Shown here: positions 29,119 to 37,094 of the stretch, piece by piece
Position numbering within the stretch: position 1 is the stretch's first letter
Layout of the letters: every line of letters starts with the position of its first letter
Assembly (NCBI RefSeq): GCF_003289965.1
Contig: NZ_QMBQ01000003.1
Coordinates: 1 to 64,000 of the forward strand
DNA from: Mesorhizobium atlanticum
GTDB lineage: Bacteria > Pseudomonadota > Alphaproteobacteria > Rhizobiales > Rhizobiaceae
Reading direction: 5' to 3'
Length of the DNA: 64,000 nucleotides
Program-made: the position numbers and the translations under genes
Notes under the pieces: generated by a model
The model's input: only the letters and a program-made list of their open reading frames with translations
Told to the model about the DNA's origin: nothing
Database searches by the model: none

Positions 29119-29895
29119 CTACCGCGCCGGTGCCAGCAAGGCGAAATGCGCGCCTTGCGGATCCTGGCACTGGATGATCCACTGGCCGCTCGGCACGTCC
29201 ATCGGTCCCATGATGACCTTGCCGCCATTGTCGGTGACGCGCCTGGCGGCGGCGTCGATGGCGTCGACGTTGAAATAGAACTGCCAGACCGGAACCGGAA
29301 TCTGCGGCGGTTTGTTCATGATGCCGCCGCCGGATTCAGGGCCGGCGCCGAAGGTTTTGTAGATACCCATCTCGCCCATGTCGAACTCGCCGGCGCTCGT
29401 CCAACCGAATTGGGTGGAGTAGAAATCGAAGGCGGCTTTCCAGTCCGACGTATAGAGCTCATGCCAGCCGACATGGCCAAGCGTGGTTGCCGGCACAGGC
29501 GGCTGGTCGGGCTGGTTGGGCTGCAGGAACATGAAGGCCGCGCCTTGCGGGTCGGCAACGACGGCGAAGCGGCCGACGCCCGGAATGTCGTCGGGCGCGC
29601 GGTGCACCGCACCGCCGGCGTCCTTGAGCGCCTGCGTCGAGGCGTCTACATCCTGGGTGTAGATATAGCCCATCCAGGCCGGCGGCATGCCCATCTTGGC
29701 GGGTTCTTCCGGCATGGTCATCAATCCGCCGACACCGCGCACGGCGGAATTGACCACGATGTAGCGGGGCATGCCGGGCGCCTTGTCGAAAGGCTCGGCC
29801 TTCCAGCCGACCACGGCCGTGTAGAAAGCCTCGGCGGCGTCGAGGTCGGTGGTCATCAGTTCGTACCAGAAGAAAGGTTGCGGGGATTTCGGCAT
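29119..29895 (-). CDS. VOC family protein with two glyoxalase-like domains
   Basis: 258-residue cytosolic protein built from two vicinal-oxygen-chelate domains in tandem (about residues 5-125 and 135-258). The first begins FFWYELMTTDLDAAEAFYTAVVGW and the second GWHELYTSDWKAAFDFYSTQFGW, a clear internal repeat. This two-domain type resembles the mycobacterial CFP30B / hydroxylase-like VOC proteins of unknown substrate. Start ATG 29895 follows GAGGAGA; a longer frame to 30054 is not conserved. It is transcribed divergently from the ChaC-like gene. Confidence 0.85.
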   Translation of the reverse strand: MPKSPQPFFWYELMTTDLDAAEAFYTAVVGWKAEPFDKAPGMPRYIVVNSAVRGVGGLMTMPEEPAKMGMPPAWMGYIYTQDVDASTQALKDAGGAVHRAPDDIPGVGRFAVVADPQGAAFMFLQPNQPDQPPVPATTLGHVGWHELYTSDWKAAFDFYSTQFGWTSAGEFDMGEMGIYKTFGAGPESGGGIMNKPPQIPVPVWQFYFNVDAIDAAARRVTDNGGKVIMGPMDVPSGQWIIQCQDPQGAHFALLAPAR

Positions 29896-30071
29896 GGTCG
29901 GTCTCCTCACCGGTTCAGGCAGCGATCGCGGTTCGATCCATCCTAGGACGATCCTGGCGACAGAAATCCGACATGGGCCGAAAATCTCGGGAGGCAAGGC
30001 GCCGCGCTCCGCTGATCTTGCATAGCCAGCGCTTTTCGACTTTGCTGCCGTCAAAGAGGGGCTTGCTTTCC

Positions 30072-30806
30072 ATGCGTCGAATGTCGCTCACGCCTGAGCT
30101 TGTCGCGCTCTGCCATCGAGACGAGATCGATCCCGGTCCGAGCGGGGAGTGGACCCAGCTCAGCGACGACGATTTCGGCGCGCTCGCTGCGCGTCTCGCC
30201 GGCGAGGCCGACGAAGGGCCACTGTGGGTGTTCGCCTATGGCTCGCTGATCTGGAAACCGGCCTTCGAGTCCGTCGAGCAGCAGCGCGCCTCGGCGCATG
30301 GCTGGCATCGCTCCTTCTGTCTCGACATGGTGCGCTGGCGGGGCAGCGCCGCGCAGCCGGGGCTGATGATGGCTCTGGAACGCGGCGGGCGTTGCGACGG
30401 CGTCATCTACCGCCTGCCGGACGGCGAAAAGCCGGCCCAGATCGAGAGGCTGCTGCGACGCGAGATCGACGATCACGAGAGCGTCGCTTCCGTCAGATGG
30501 GTTCCGGTGCGGACGGCGCGAGGTCGGGTGCGGGCGCTGGGCTTCTGGGTCGGCGTAAAAGGCAGGGGGACGTCGCTCGGGCAGCCGCTGGAGAAGGTGG
30601 CTTGGGTGCTGGCGCGCGCCTGCGGCCATGTCGGCTCGGGTGCGGAATATCTCTACAACACCGTCAGCCATCTCGAGACCTTCGGCATCCATGACCGCAA
30701 TCTGTGGCGGCTGCAGGAATTGGTGGCGGACGAGATACGGTCGATCCACAGCCACAGGGTCACAGGCCACGACACCGCAGAGCTTATCGAGGTGGCCATA
30801 ACATGA
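30072..30806 (+). CDS. Gamma-glutamylcyclotransferase, ChaC-like
   Basis: 244-residue enzyme of the ChaC group, which cleaves gamma-glutamyl peptides such as glutathione to 5-oxoproline and a dipeptide. The nucleotide/substrate-loop motif FAYGSLIWKP is near residues 56-65. The family's catalytic glutamate probably lies in the REIDDHE segment about 90 residues later; I infer this without an alignment. A C-terminal GSGAEYLYNTVSHLETFGIHDRNLWRLQELV stretch is typical. ATG 30072 is chosen; ATG 30081 is possible. Its stop codon falls inside the terminator hairpin at 30801. Confidence 0.85.
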   Translation: MRRMSLTPELVALCHRDEIDPGPSGEWTQLSDDDFGALAARLAGEADEGPLWVFAYGSLIWKPAFESVEQQRASAHGWHRSFCLDMVRWRGSAAQPGLMMALERGGRCDGVIYRLPDGEKPAQIERLLRREIDDHESVASVRWVPVRTARGRVRALGFWVGVKGRGTSLGQPLEKVAWVLARACGHVGSGAEYLYNTVSHLETFGIHDRNLWRLQELVADEIRSIHSHRVTGHDTAELIEVAIT

Positions 30807-30826
30807 CTTCATTTGTCATGTTTTTG
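30801..30826 (+). terminator. Terminator overlapping the ChaC-like stop codon
   Basis: Stem ACATGAC/GTCATGT with a seven-base loop and a T run. The TGA stop of the preceding gene lies inside the left arm. It isolates the preT promoter from upstream transcription. Confidence 0.7.
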
Positions 30827-30855
30827 CTCAACCATTTCAGCGGCTTGGCCGAAAA

Positions 30856-30871
30856 TTGACCAATTGATAAA
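30856..30871. promoter_or_regulatory. RutR-like operator upstream of preT
   Basis: TTGACCAATTGATAAA. The left half matches the RutR consensus TTGACCAnnTGGTCAA fully and the right half matches at five of seven positions. It lies 50 bases before the preT start, and TTGACC could itself be the -35, so binding would repress. Similar palindromes lie at 38754, 40931 and 40964. Confidence 0.5.
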
Positions 30872-30920
30872 AAAATAAAACGTGCTAGCCTTCCCCAAAA
30901 CGACAACAAGGGGAACTGGA

Positions 30921-32285
30921 ATGGCGACTGGTCATTTCATCGAAGGCATTGCCGGCGGCCGGCTGTCTTCCGAGCAATATGCCGACAATTTTTCCGACCT
31001 GCATCCGCCGCTCGATCACCACGAGGCGCTGGTCGAATCCGATCGCTGCTATTTCTGCTACGACGCGCCGTGCATGAATGCGTGCCCGACCTCGATCGAC
31101 ATCCCGCTGTTCATCCGCCAGATCGCCACCGGCAATCCGCTGGGCTCGGCCAAGACCATCTTCGACCAGAACATCCTCGGCGGCATGTGCGCCCGCGTTT
31201 GCCCGACCGAGACGCTGTGCGAAGAGGTCTGCGTGCGCGAGGTGGCCGAAGGCAAGCCGGTGCAGATCGGCCGGCTGCAGCGCTACGCCACCGATGTGGC
31301 GATGAGCGAGGGCAAGCAGTTCTACAAGCGCGCCGAAGCGACGGGCAAGAGCATTGCCGTGGTCGGCGCCGGGCCGGCAGGGCTGGCGGCGGCGCATCGC
31401 CTTGCCCGTCACGGCCATGAGGTGACGATCCTGGAGGCGCGGCCGAAGGCCGGCGGCCTCAACGAATATGGCATCGCCGCCTATAAGAGCGTCGACGATT
31501 TCGCCCAGGCCGAGGTCGACTACGTCACCGCGATCGGCGGCATCGACATCCAGAACGGTAAGGCGCTCGGCCGCGACTTCCAACTGGCCGACCTGATGCG
31601 CAACTACGATGCGGTCTTTCTTGGCCTCGGCCTTGGCGGTGTCAACGCACTGCGCGCCGACGGCGAAGACGCCGACGGTGTCGCCAATGCGGTCGAATTC
31701 ATCGCCGAGCTTCGCCAGGCTAGTGACCTCTCCAGCCTGCCGGTCGGCCGGCGCGTCGTCGTCATCGGCGGCGGCATGACGGCGATCGATGCCGCGGTGC
31801 AGTCGAAGCTGCTCGGCGCGGAAGAAGTGACGATCTGCTACCGGCGCGGTCAGGAGCACATGAACGCCTCCGGCTTCGAGCAGGATCTGGCCGCCGCCAA
31901 CGGCGTCACCATCCGCCACTGGCTGCAGCCGAAGCGCGTGATTGCCGAGAACGGCAAGGTCTCCGGGATCGAGCTCGAATACACCGCGATGAGCGGCGAC
32001 AAGCTGGCCGGCACCGGCGAACGGCTCACGCTCGTCGCCGACCAGGTGTTCAAGGCGATCGGCCAGAGCTTTGTGCCGGCGCATCTCAACGGCAGCGCGG
32101 AGGCGATCGAGCTCGAAGGCGGCCGCATCAAGGTCGATGCCGAAGGCCGCACCTCGCTGGCAAAAGTCTGGGCGGGCGGCGATTGCATCTTCGGGGGTGA
32201 CGATTTGACTGTCTCGGCGGTAGCGCAGGGGCGCGACGCCGCCGAGAGCATCCACCGGGCACTGACCTCTAACGGGAGGGCATGA
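30921..32285 (+). CDS. preT: Dihydropyrimidine dehydrogenase subunit PreT
   Basis: 454-residue NAD(P)H-binding, FAD-dependent subunit of the bacterial dihydropyrimidine dehydrogenase, which reduces uracil or thymine in the first step of the reductive pathway. The N-terminal iron-sulfur domain has CYFCYDAPCMNACPT and CARVCPTETLCEEVC. The FAD motif GAGPAGLAAAHRLARHG is at about 150 and the NAD(P)H motif VVVIGGGMTAIDAA at about 275. The start ATG 30921 follows AAGGGGAA. Its stop overlaps the preA start by four bases (ATGA), so the two are translationally coupled. A RutR-like box lies upstream. Confidence 0.93.
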   Translation: MATGHFIEGIAGGRLSSEQYADNFSDLHPPLDHHEALVESDRCYFCYDAPCMNACPTSIDIPLFIRQIATGNPLGSAKTIFDQNILGGMCARVCPTETLCEEVCVREVAEGKPVQIGRLQRYATDVAMSEGKQFYKRAEATGKSIAVVGAGPAGLAAAHRLARHGHEVTILEARPKAGGLNEYGIAAYKSVDDFAQAEVDYVTAIGGIDIQNGKALGRDFQLADLMRNYDAVFLGLGLGGVNALRADGEDADGVANAVEFIAELRQASDLSSLPVGRRVVVIGGGMTAIDAAVQSKLLGAEEVTICYRRGQEHMNASGFEQDLAAANGVTIRHWLQPKRVIAENGKVSGIELEYTAMSGDKLAGTGERLTLVADQVFKAIGQSFVPAHLNGSAEAIELEGGRIKVDAEGRTSLAKVWAGGDCIFGGDDLTVSAVAQGRDAAESIHRALTSNGRA

Positions 32286-33601
32286 GCATGGCAGACATCC
32301 GCAACAATTTCATCGGCATCAAGTCGCCAAATCCGTTCTGGCTGGCCTCGGCGCCGCCGACCGACAAGGCCTACAATGTCGAGCGCGCCTTCAAGGCCGG
32401 CTGGGGCGGCGTGGTATGGAAGACGCTGGGCGAAGAGGGCCCGCCGGTCGTCAACGTCAACGGCCCGCGCTACGGCGCGATCTGGGGCGCCGACCGCAGG
32501 CTGCTTGGCCTGAACAACATCGAGCTGATCACCGACCGCGACCTGCAGACCAATCTGCGCGAGATGAAGCAGGTGAAGATGAACTGGCCGGATCGGGCGC
32601 TGATCGCCTCGATCATGGTGCCTTGCGTGGAGGAAAGCTGGAAGGCGATCCTGCCGCTGGTCGAGGAGACCGGCGCCGACGGCATCGAGCTCAATTTCGG
32701 CTGCCCGCACGGCATGAGCGAGCGCGGCATGGGCTCGGCGGTCGGCCAGGTGCCGGAATATATCGAGATGGTGGTGCGGTGGTGCAAGCAGTATACGCGC
32801 ATGCCCGTCATCACCAAGCTGACGCCCAACATCACCGACATCCGCAAGCCTGCCCGCGCGGCCAAGGCCGGCGGCACCGACGCGGTGTCGCTGATCAACA
32901 CCATCAACTCGATCACCGGCGTCGATCTCGACAGTTTCGCGCCGCAGCCGACCATCGACGGCAAGGGCTCGCATGGCGGCTATTGCGGCCCGGCGGTGAA
33001 GCCGATCGCCATGAACATGGTGGCCGAGATCGCCCGTGATCCCGAAACGCACGGCCTGCCGATCTCCGGCATCGGCGGCATCACCACCTGGCGCGACGCT
33101 GCGGAATTCATGGCGCTCGGCGCCGGGAATGTGCAGGTCTGCACGGCGGCCATGACCTATGGCTTCAAGATCGTGCAGGAGATGATCGCCGGCCTGGAAA
33201 ACTGGATGGACGAGAAGGGCCACGCCTCGCTCTCCGACATCATCGGCCGCGCCACGCCCAACGTCACCGACTGGCAGTATCTCAACCTCAACTACGTCGC
33301 CAAGGCGCATATCGACCAGGACGCCTGCATCAAATGCGGCCGTTGCCACATCGCCTGCGAGGACACCTCGCACCAGGCGATCACCAACATGGTCGACGGC
33401 GTTCGGCATTTCGAGGTGATCGAGGCCGAATGCGTCGGCTGCAATCTCTGCGTCAATGTCTGCCCGGTCGAAGGCTGTATCACCATGGAGCCGCTGGCGG
33501 CCGGCGTCGTGGACCAGCGCACCGGCAAGCCGGTGTCGCCGATCTACGCCAACTGGACGACGCACCCCAACAATCCGATGGCCAAGGTGGCGGCGGAATA
33601 A
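32282..33601 (+). CDS. preA: Dihydropyrimidine dehydrogenase subunit PreA
   Basis: 439-residue catalytic subunit. An FMN-binding dihydroorotate-dehydrogenase-like barrel (about residues 1-320) contains the active-site region FGCPHGMSERGMG with its cysteine. A C-terminal 2[4Fe-4S] ferredoxin domain has CIKCGRCHIAC and CVGCNLCVNVCPVEGC. Electrons pass from NAD(P)H through PreT to the FMN here, yielding dihydrouracil or dihydrothymine. ATG 32282 overlaps the preT stop; ATG 32288 is a minor alternative. The products feed the dihydropyrimidinase encoded at 42452. Confidence 0.93.
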   Translation: MSMADIRNNFIGIKSPNPFWLASAPPTDKAYNVERAFKAGWGGVVWKTLGEEGPPVVNVNGPRYGAIWGADRRLLGLNNIELITDRDLQTNLREMKQVKMNWPDRALIASIMVPCVEESWKAILPLVEETGADGIELNFGCPHGMSERGMGSAVGQVPEYIEMVVRWCKQYTRMPVITKLTPNITDIRKPARAAKAGGTDAVSLINTINSITGVDLDSFAPQPTIDGKGSHGGYCGPAVKPIAMNMVAEIARDPETHGLPISGIGGITTWRDAAEFMALGAGNVQVCTAAMTYGFKIVQEMIAGLENWMDEKGHASLSDIIGRATPNVTDWQYLNLNYVAKAHIDQDACIKCGRCHIACEDTSHQAITNMVDGVRHFEVIEAECVGCNLCVNVCPVEGCITMEPLAAGVVDQRTGKPVSPIYANWTTHPNNPMAKVAAE

Positions 33602-33602
33602 G

Positions 33603-33823
33603 CTTGGGTTCCTCGCCCCACGAGAGTGGGAGAGGTGGCCCGGCAAAAGCCGGGCCGGAGAGGGGCCACCCGGCGGCTGGACACCGCTGAGGCCCCATAC
33701 TGTCTGTATCTTTCTTGCGCCTAGTCCCTGACCGGTTTTGGCTTCGCAGAGGGCGTCCCCCTCTCCGTCCCGGCTTCGCCGGGCCACCTCTCCCCCCGCT
33801 TTGCGGGGTGCGAGGAACCCAAG
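33603..33823. repeat. Facing pair of long palindromic repeats
   Basis: The 342-base gap after preA is filled mainly by two inverted copies of one element. The left arm (33603-33665) starts CTTGGGTTCCTCGC and the right arm (33761-33823) ends GCGAGGAACCCAAG. Each arm contains AGAGGTGGCCCGGC or its complement and its own hairpins. Between them lie about 95 bases with no recognisable gene. The rest of the gap (33824-33943) holds the Rrf2 gene's promoter region. Confidence 0.85.
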
Positions 33824-33893
33824 TCCTGCGAAGGCGCCGTTCTTCCTCACATTGCCGTTGCGAATGGTCGGGAATTTTCATTTCCCTATTGCG

Positions 33894-33923
33894 GATAAAG
33901 GCTATCCAGGATAAAAGATATCT
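33894..33923 (+). promoter_or_regulatory. Overlapping palindromes before the Rrf2-type regulator
   Basis: GGATA-n5-TATCC (33894-33908) overlaps TATCC-A-GGATA (33904-33914), followed by a GATATC. It ends 21 bases before the regulator's start codon. This is a plausible autoregulatory operator; no published motif match is claimed. Confidence 0.4.
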
Positions 33924-33943
33924 ATGAATTGGAGACCGAGGCT

Positions 33944-34462
33944 ATGAAGCTAGGCGATGGCGTCGAAGCGGCCATTCACTGCGCAGCGACGTTGGCCAGC
34001 GTGGATGGCAACAGCACCATGCCGGGCGCGGCGCTCGCGGAGTGTTTTGGGCTGTCGCCGAGTTATCTTTTGAAGCATCTCAACCAGCTCACGGCGGCGC
34101 GGATTCTTGAATCGGTGCCGGGACCGGCGGGCGGCTACCGGCTGGCGCGAGCGGCGGAGCTGATCACGCTGCTGGATATCGTGCTGGCCGTCGAGGGCAG
34201 GGAGCCTGCGTTCCGATGCGGCGAAATTCGCCAGCGCGGCCCGGTCAAGATCGATGCGTCGGCTTATGTCAAACCCTGCGGCATCAATGCCGCGATGCTC
34301 AAGGCGGAGCGCGCCTATCGGGCGGCGCTTGCCGAAGTGAAGCTGTCCGACATCGTGGCGGAGTATGCGGCCGAAGGCGATCCGCGATCCTATGCCGCGA
34401 GCTGCGCCTTCGTCGAGCGCCACCAGCGGCCGCAGAAACCCGCTTCATCCAAACAGACTTAA
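33944..34462 (+). CDS. Rrf2 family transcriptional regulator
   Basis: 172-residue winged-helix repressor of the Rrf2/BadM family. The DNA-binding part spans residues 1-80 (LAECFGLSPSYLLKHLNQLTAARILESVPGPAGGYRLAR). Three cysteines are present (in FRCGEI, KPCGIN and AASCAF), but their spacing does not match the iron-sulfur clusters of IscR or NsrR. Redox sensing through thiols is possible but unproven. ATG 33944 is preferred to a TTG 15 bases upstream. It heads a likely operon with the AhpD-like and DoxX genes, which it probably regulates. Confidence 0.85.
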   Translation: MKLGDGVEAAIHCAATLASVDGNSTMPGAALAECFGLSPSYLLKHLNQLTAARILESVPGPAGGYRLARAAELITLLDIVLAVEGREPAFRCGEIRQRGPVKIDASAYVKPCGINAAMLKAERAYRAALAEVKLSDIVAEYAAEGDPRSYAASCAFVERHQRPQKPASSKQT

Positions 34463-34492
34463 CCCGCCAGACAATGTGGAAAGGCAAAGACG

Positions 34493-34951
34493 ATGAAACA
34501 GAGACTTCAATTTTATGCCAAGGCGCCGGCTCTCATGAAGGCAGTGACCGAGCTCAACACGGCTGTCGAGGAGAGCGGGCTGGAGGCCAGCCTGATCCAT
34601 CTGGTAAAGCTCAGGGCTTCGCAGATCAATGGCTGCTCCTACTGCGTCGACATGCACAGCCGTGAGGCAAGGCGCGACGGCGAGACCGAGCAGCGCCTCT
34701 ATCTGGTCGCGGCTTGGAAGGAATCGCCGCTGTTTTCCGAGCGCGAGAGGGCGGCATTTGCCTGGACCGAGGCGGTGACCAACATTTCCGGCAACGGCGT
34801 TCCGGACGATCTCTATGCCGCCACGCTGGAGCATTTTTCCGAGGAGGAACTTGTGAAGCTGACCGTGCTGGTTGGCATGATCAATGTGTGGAATCGCCTC
34901 GCCATACCGTTCCGCTCCGTCCACCCGGTCGAAAAGGCAAAGGCCGCCTGA
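34493..34951 (+). CDS. Carboxymuconolactone decarboxylase / AhpD-like protein
   Basis: 152-residue alkylhydroperoxidase-D-like protein. The redox-active motif CSYCVDMH places a CxxC pair at Cys48 and Cys51 and a histidine at 55, as in AhpD-type peroxidases. The neighbouring VKLRASQINGC and the C-terminal LTVLVGMINVWNRLAIPF are typical of the family. It would reduce peroxides with an unidentified electron donor. It starts 30 bases after the Rrf2 regulator, and the pairing suggests a small oxidative or electrophile stress operon. Confidence 0.88.
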   Translation: MKQRLQFYAKAPALMKAVTELNTAVEESGLEASLIHLVKLRASQINGCSYCVDMHSREARRDGETEQRLYLVAAWKESPLFSERERAAFAWTEAVTNISGNGVPDDLYAATLEHFSEEELVKLTVLVGMINVWNRLAIPFRSVHPVEKAKAA

Positions 34952-34963
34952 TCTTGCGGCCGC

Positions 34964-34998
34964 GACGTGGGCCGGCTGAGCGGCCCACGTCTTTTTTC
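34964..34998 (+). terminator. Strong terminator between AhpD-like and DoxX genes
   Basis: GACGTGGGCCG/CGGCCCACGTC 11-bp stem with a six-base loop and six T. It sits within an otherwise operon-like cluster, so DoxX expression may depend on read-through. Confidence 0.85.
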
Positions 34999-35015
34999 GG
35001 CGAAAGAACAACGAC

Positions 35016-35393
35016 ATGTTCGAGAATTTTCAGAACGAGATTCTAATCATCTCCCGGCTGCTGCTTGGCGGCGCCTTCCTCTTTGCCGGTCTGCGCAACA
35101 TCCAGAACAGAAAGCTGGTCGCCTCGCTGATGGCCGCGCGCGGCGTGCCGCAGGCGACGCTCGCTCTGTGGCTGGGCATCGTCTTGCAGGTCGTTGCCGG
35201 GGCGCTGGTTATCGCCGGCCTTTGGACCGCGCCTGCGGCGGCAGCTCTCATCCTGTTCCTGATCGTCGCGACGCCGATGTTTCACAATTTCTGGGATCGT
35301 CAGGGCGCGGATCGCACGTCCCGCATAAACGGCGTCGTCAGCAATGTTGCTTTGGCTGGCGGGTTCCTGGCGCTGATCGCGAAGGGCATATAG
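35016..35393 (+). CDS. DoxX family membrane protein
   Basis: 125-residue inner-membrane protein with four predicted helices (about 8-25, 48-66, 70-90 and 105-123). The DoxX signatures LLLGGAFLFAGLRNIQNRK and the FHNFWD segment are present. Family members accompany thiol- or redox-stress proteins, which fits its position after the AhpD-like gene. It begins only about 18 bases after a strong terminator. An unrelated, frameshifted DoxX copy is at 27933. Confidence 0.82.
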   Translation: MFENFQNEILIISRLLLGGAFLFAGLRNIQNRKLVASLMAARGVPQATLALWLGIVLQVVAGALVIAGLWTAPAAAALILFLIVATPMFHNFWDRQGADRTSRINGVVSNVALAGGFLALIAKGI

Positions 35394-35394
35394 A

Positions 35395-35414
35395 CGGCCG
35401 CGCTGTCGCGGCCG
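35395..35414. terminator. Possible bidirectional hairpin between convergent genes
   Basis: Perfect 8-bp stem CGGCCGCG/CGCGGCCG with a CTGT loop, immediately after the DoxX stop and before the stop of the opposing dehydrogenase gene. There is no T run, so function as a terminator is uncertain. Confidence 0.35.
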
Positions 35415-35426
35415 CGGGCGTCCGGG

Positions 35427-36149
35427 CTAGGCCGCGAACCTCAAGCCGCCGTCGCAGGTCAGCACCTGCCCGGTCATGAAACCGTTGGAGACCAGGAAGG
35501 CAATCGCCTCGGCAACATCTTCGGCGCGGCCGATGCGGCCGACCGGTGTCTTGCCGGCATATTCGGCAAACACCGCCTGCCGCTGCTCATCGGGAAGAAA
35601 ATCCCACCAGGGCGTGTCGATGACGCCGGGCGCCACGACATTGACGCGCAGCGGCTTCAGCTCGACCGCCAGGATCGGCGCGACGGTCAAGAGCATGCCG
35701 TTGATGGCGCCGATGCCGGCGACACCGGGCGCGGCAATTTGAGCCGACACGGCCGAGATGAAAGTGACCGATCCGGCCTTGTTCAGGGTCGGCAAAGCGG
35801 CCTGCAGGCAGGACAATTGCGGCCGGATCTTTTCGTCGACGCCGCTGGCGATATCGGCGAGGTCGAGCGTCGCGAACGGTCCCAGCCCCTTGCCGCCGCT
35901 TGCGGCGAGAACCAGGTGATCGAACGGCCCGAGGCGCTCGAAGAACTGCCGGACTTCATCCGGCTTGGTGGCGTCGAAGGCAGCTTTGCCGACGGTGCCG
36001 TCGAGGCTCTTCCAGGCGCTTTTCAGCTTGTCTTCGTTGCGGCCGGTGATCGTGACTTTCATGCCGGGGCCGACAAGCCGCCTGGCCGTGGCGAGTCCGA
36101 TGCCGGACGAGCCGCCGATGATGACGCAATGTTGGATGGTCTCGCTCAT
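35427..36149 (-). CDS. SDR family protein lacking the catalytic Tyr/Lys
   Basis: 240-residue short-chain dehydrogenase fold. The cofactor motif GGSSGIGLATARR (near residue 12) and the C-terminal RVNVVAPGVIDTPWW and GQVLTCDGG motifs are intact. The active site is not: where SDRs have YxxxK, this protein reads GIGAING, so both the tyrosine and the lysine are absent (my alignment by eye to the flanking serine and helix). The family contains such atypical members; it may bind NAD(P)H without classical catalysis. Its start overlaps the stop of the upstream SDR gene by four bases. Confidence 0.82.
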   Translation of the reverse strand: MSETIQHCVIIGGSSGIGLATARRLVGPGMKVTITGRNEDKLKSAWKSLDGTVGKAAFDATKPDEVRQFFERLGPFDHLVLAASGGKGLGPFATLDLADIASGVDEKIRPQLSCLQAALPTLNKAGSVTFISAVSAQIAAPGVAGIGAINGMLLTVAPILAVELKPLRVNVVAPGVIDTPWWDFLPDEQRQAVFAEYAGKTPVGRIGRAEDVAEAIAFLVSNGFMTGQVLTCDGGLRFAA

Positions 36150-36991
36150 GAGTGCTGTTCCCTGGATGTTGGTGATGGGTGACCGATCAGTTCGAGGCTC
36201 AAGGCCCGCAATCGGCGGCGGGCCTTTTCGTCATAGGCCTGTGCATCGGCGCGCGATTCCCGCTGGCCGTCGAAATAGCGGCCGCTGCGCCCTTCGAGTG
36301 CCGGCGATGTCGCGAGGTTGAGGATGGCGTCGGCGCCGGTTTCGACCGAGCTCCATGGCGTGACGCCGGCCTGCCGGACCATCGTGGTGTCCATGTAGCT
36401 TGCCGGATGCAAGGCGTTGACGGTGATGCCGGTGCCTTCGAGCTGTTCCGCCAGATCGACGGTGAACAGGATCTGCGCCAGCTTGCTCTGGCAGTAGGCG
36501 CGCACGCCGCTATAGCCATGCGTCAGCATGATGTCGTCGAAGTCGATTGCCTGCTGGCCGGCCGAGGCGACGTTGACGATGCGCGCCGGCGCGCTTGCCT
36601 TGAGCAAAGGCAAAAGCTCCGACGTCAGCAGGAAGCCGGCGAGATAGTTGACGGCGAAGCGCAGCTCGTAGCCGTCGGCGCTGACCTGCCGCTTCGCGCC
36701 CTGGCCGCCGGTGCCGACGCCGGCATTGTTGATCAGGATATCGAGCCGATCGGTCCTTGCGCGCACGGCTTCGGCGAGGCGGCGTACTTCGGCAAGCGAA
36801 GCGAGGTCGGCGCCGAGAAATTCCGCCTTGCCGCCCTTGGCCTCGATCGCGGCGACTGTCGCTTTGCCGCGGCCTGCGTCGCGACCATGCACCAGCACGC
36901 GGGCGCCGGCGGCGCCGAGCCTTTCGGCGACCACACGGCCGACGCCGTCGGTCGAGCCGGTGACGAGAATGGTTTTGTCCTTGGGTTCCAT
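36146..36991 (-). CDS. SDR family oxidoreductase (retinol-dehydrogenase-like)
   Basis: 281-residue NAD(P)-dependent oxidoreductase. It has the cofactor motif TGSTDGVGRVVAE, the NNAGVG motif, a serine in VNVASAGQ and an intact catalytic YCQSK. The C-terminal HPASYMDTTMV and long tail resemble retinol dehydrogenase / WW-domain oxidoreductase-like bacterial SDRs of unknown substrate. It is transcribed with the atypical SDR at 35427 and divergently from the XRE-type regulator at 37095, which probably controls both. Confidence 0.85.
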   Translation of the reverse strand: MEPKDKTILVTGSTDGVGRVVAERLGAAGARVLVHGRDAGRGKATVAAIEAKGGKAEFLGADLASLAEVRRLAEAVRARTDRLDILINNAGVGTGGQGAKRQVSADGYELRFAVNYLAGFLLTSELLPLLKASAPARIVNVASAGQQAIDFDDIMLTHGYSGVRAYCQSKLAQILFTVDLAEQLEGTGITVNALHPASYMDTTMVRQAGVTPWSSVETGADAILNLATSPALEGRSGRYFDGQRESRADAQAYDEKARRRLRALSLELIGHPSPTSREQHS

Positions 36992-37082
36992 GTTCAGAGC
37001 CTCCTTGAGCTGCTCTGAACGGAAAGATGGGACACGGCGCGCGTCCCAAACAGTTCAAACTTTATCCTGGTATCGGTACTGC

Positions 37083-37088
37083 TATAAT
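37083..37088 (+). promoter_or_regulatory. -10 box just upstream of regulator start
   Basis: A perfect TATAAT ends only six bases before the ATG at 37095, so transcription would begin at or next to the start codon. No ribosome site fits. This suggests a leaderless transcript. The -35 region is poor. Confidence 0.45.
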
Positions 37089-37094
37089 AGACGC

